From Cacajao melanocephalus (lineage: Eukaryota > Chordata > Mammalia > Primates > Pitheciidae), in contig CAUYLG010038386.1 in the NCBI GenBank assembly GCA_963573385.1, positions 48,266-112,265 of the forward strand: a stretch of 64,000 nt of DNA, read 5' to 3'. The notes under the pieces are model-generated. The model was not told the DNA's origin. It ran no database searches and was given only the letters and a program-made list of their open reading frames with translations. Positions 62,600 through 64,000 of the stretch are shown here, one piece after another. Numbering within the stretch: position 1 is the stretch's first letter; every line of letters begins with the position of its first letter. A program made the position numbers and the translations under genes.

Positions 62600-63200
62600 T
62601 GGCATCATATTATGAAAGTCAAAAGGAAAAATCATATCTTCTCAATGGACCCAGAAAAAAAGTATTTAATAAAATGCAACAGCCATTCATAATAAAACTC
62701 TAAATAAACTAAGAATGGCAAAGAAGTTTTTTCACCTGATATAGGATAACAAAAATCTTTACTTGATATTTGTGTAACAGTGCAACTTCAAAACGTTCCT
62801 ATTAAGATTAGGAAAGAAAGATGTCCCTTTTCTTTGTATTCTGTATTCCATTTTAAAATCAATATTACACCAATGATTCTAGCCAATGCCATAAGTCAAA
62901 AGAAAGGAAAATGAAGATGTCAAAATTTAAAAAGTAAGACAAAAGTATCAATTTTTATAAATTTATGATTATTACTATTACAAATCCAAGAGAGCATACA
63001 GATAAATCATTGACATTAATATTTAGGAAGATTACTACAAACCAATAATAACCTTATATGTTAATACAAATAAAATATAACCAGTTACATGTAATTGATA
63101 ATAACCAAGTGTCAAAAACATAACGTTAAACAAAAACTCTATGTTATAGAGTAACACACGTAATAACTTATAATTTTAAAAAGGTTTAGATTATTTGGGG
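62600..63200 (+). mobile_element. Old L1M ORF2 RT-region fragment, sense
   Basis: The order CTCAATGGACCCAGAAAAAAAG, AAAATGCAACAGCCATTCATAAT, AGAAAGATGTCCC, CACCAATGATTCTAGCCAATGCC is the L1 reverse-transcriptase region in sense, with strong decay and an internal gap. An Alu follows. Confidence 0.72.
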
Positions 63201-63225
63201 GCATATAGATAAACAGATTAAACTA

Positions 63226-63530
<305 letters not shown>

Positions 63531-63884
63531 AGTGTGAAAGCATGCATGATGAATACCATACCCCAAAAATTAGAAATACAGGAGGAAACTGTTTTAGTAA
63601 AATGTTCTTTAAAAAGATTTGATAAAGTTAAGCAGGGTAAAATTGAGTGTTTGTCTCTATAATTCTCATATATCCATAATATTTTAGATTCTTTTACTGT
63701 TGAAGAAAAAATTAATGAAGTGCTATCAGGGAAAATGTATGCTAAAATTTTTAAATGTCAGTAGCCTTTCAACAGAGGTGTACATACATAGAACAAGTTC
63801 CTGCTAGAGTGGGGGAATCTGTCTCGCCCTACTCAGGCTATAACAATCTGCAGCTTTAGAAAATGGCACAAAACATCCTTGAAA
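63531..63884. other. Unclassified spacer
   Basis: Nothing recognisable between the Alu and the terminal L1 piece. Confidence 0.4.
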
Positions 63885-63885
63885 A

Positions 63886-64000
63886 GAAGGTGGTCATGTC
63901 ATTTGCAGGAACACAGATGGAGGTGGAGGTCATTATCCTTAACAACATTATCCTTATCCCAATGCAGGGATAGAAAACCAAACACTGCATGTTCTCATTT
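63886..64000 (+). mobile_element. L1 3'-end fragment cut by window edge
   Basis: GGTCATGTCATTTGCAGGAAC through ATAGAAAACCAAACACTGCATGTTCTCATTT is the ORF2 end to 3'UTR junction of a primate L1 in sense. It contains a small local duplication (CATTATCCTTA...ACATTATCCTTA). The element is 5' truncated near 63886 and continues beyond the window. Confidence 0.85.

Overview
This window looks like primate, most likely human, nuclear DNA from a gene-poor, AT-rich region. The evidence is primate-specific Alu elements of J and S types, L1PA- and L1PB-type LINEs, MaLR (MST, MLT1) and class I ERV LTRs, a TA-flanked Tigger-like transposon, and ancient MIR, L2 and MER5 remnants. I found no convincing protein-coding exon, tRNA, rRNA, CRISPR array or prokaryotic feature. 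The open reading frames are either pieces of decayed transposons or short chance ORFs.

Layout. 1-2.4 kb is mostly unclassified. 2.4-5.6 kb is an old sense L1M fragment split by an Alu, followed by an antisense L1M. 5.9-6.4 kb is a probable ERV LTR. 7.5-16.4 kb holds two L1s: an antisense L1PA (7555-11877) with a nearly full-length but broken ORF2, abutting a sense L1MA-like 3' half (11884-16372). The second L1 is interrupted by an isolated L1PA 5'UTR piece, an MST LTR and a Tigger-like DNA transposon. 16.7-17.4 kb is a decayed endogenous retroviral pol remnant.

19.8-33.2 kb is a nested block. An old antisense L1 is split by a complete sense-strand L1 (21998-29525: 5'UTR, ORF1, ORF2, 3'UTR) and by an AluJ. 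33.2-34.8 kb holds two ERV LTRs in opposite orientation. 34.9-46.6 kb holds old L1M pieces, MIRs, a small 5'-inverted L1, an MLT1 LTR, and an ERVL-like LTR containing a strong hairpin.

46.6-54.6 kb is comparatively repeat-poor (one AluS, MER5-like, MIR and L2 relics). 54.6-64 kb holds old L1M fragments, a textbook twin-primed mini-L1 with a 14-bp target duplication, MIRs of both orientations, two Alus in inverted orientation (one with an internal AATA microsatellite), and the start of an L1 3' end running off the window.

Nothing here looks like a cooperating gene set. What can be read is insertion history: nesting order, target-site duplications and inversions. No credible undescribed functional system was found. 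Subfamily names come from recognising consensus-like wording and were not checked with RepeatMasker or Dfam, and element edges are generally good to about 10-30 bp unless a target-site duplication is given.
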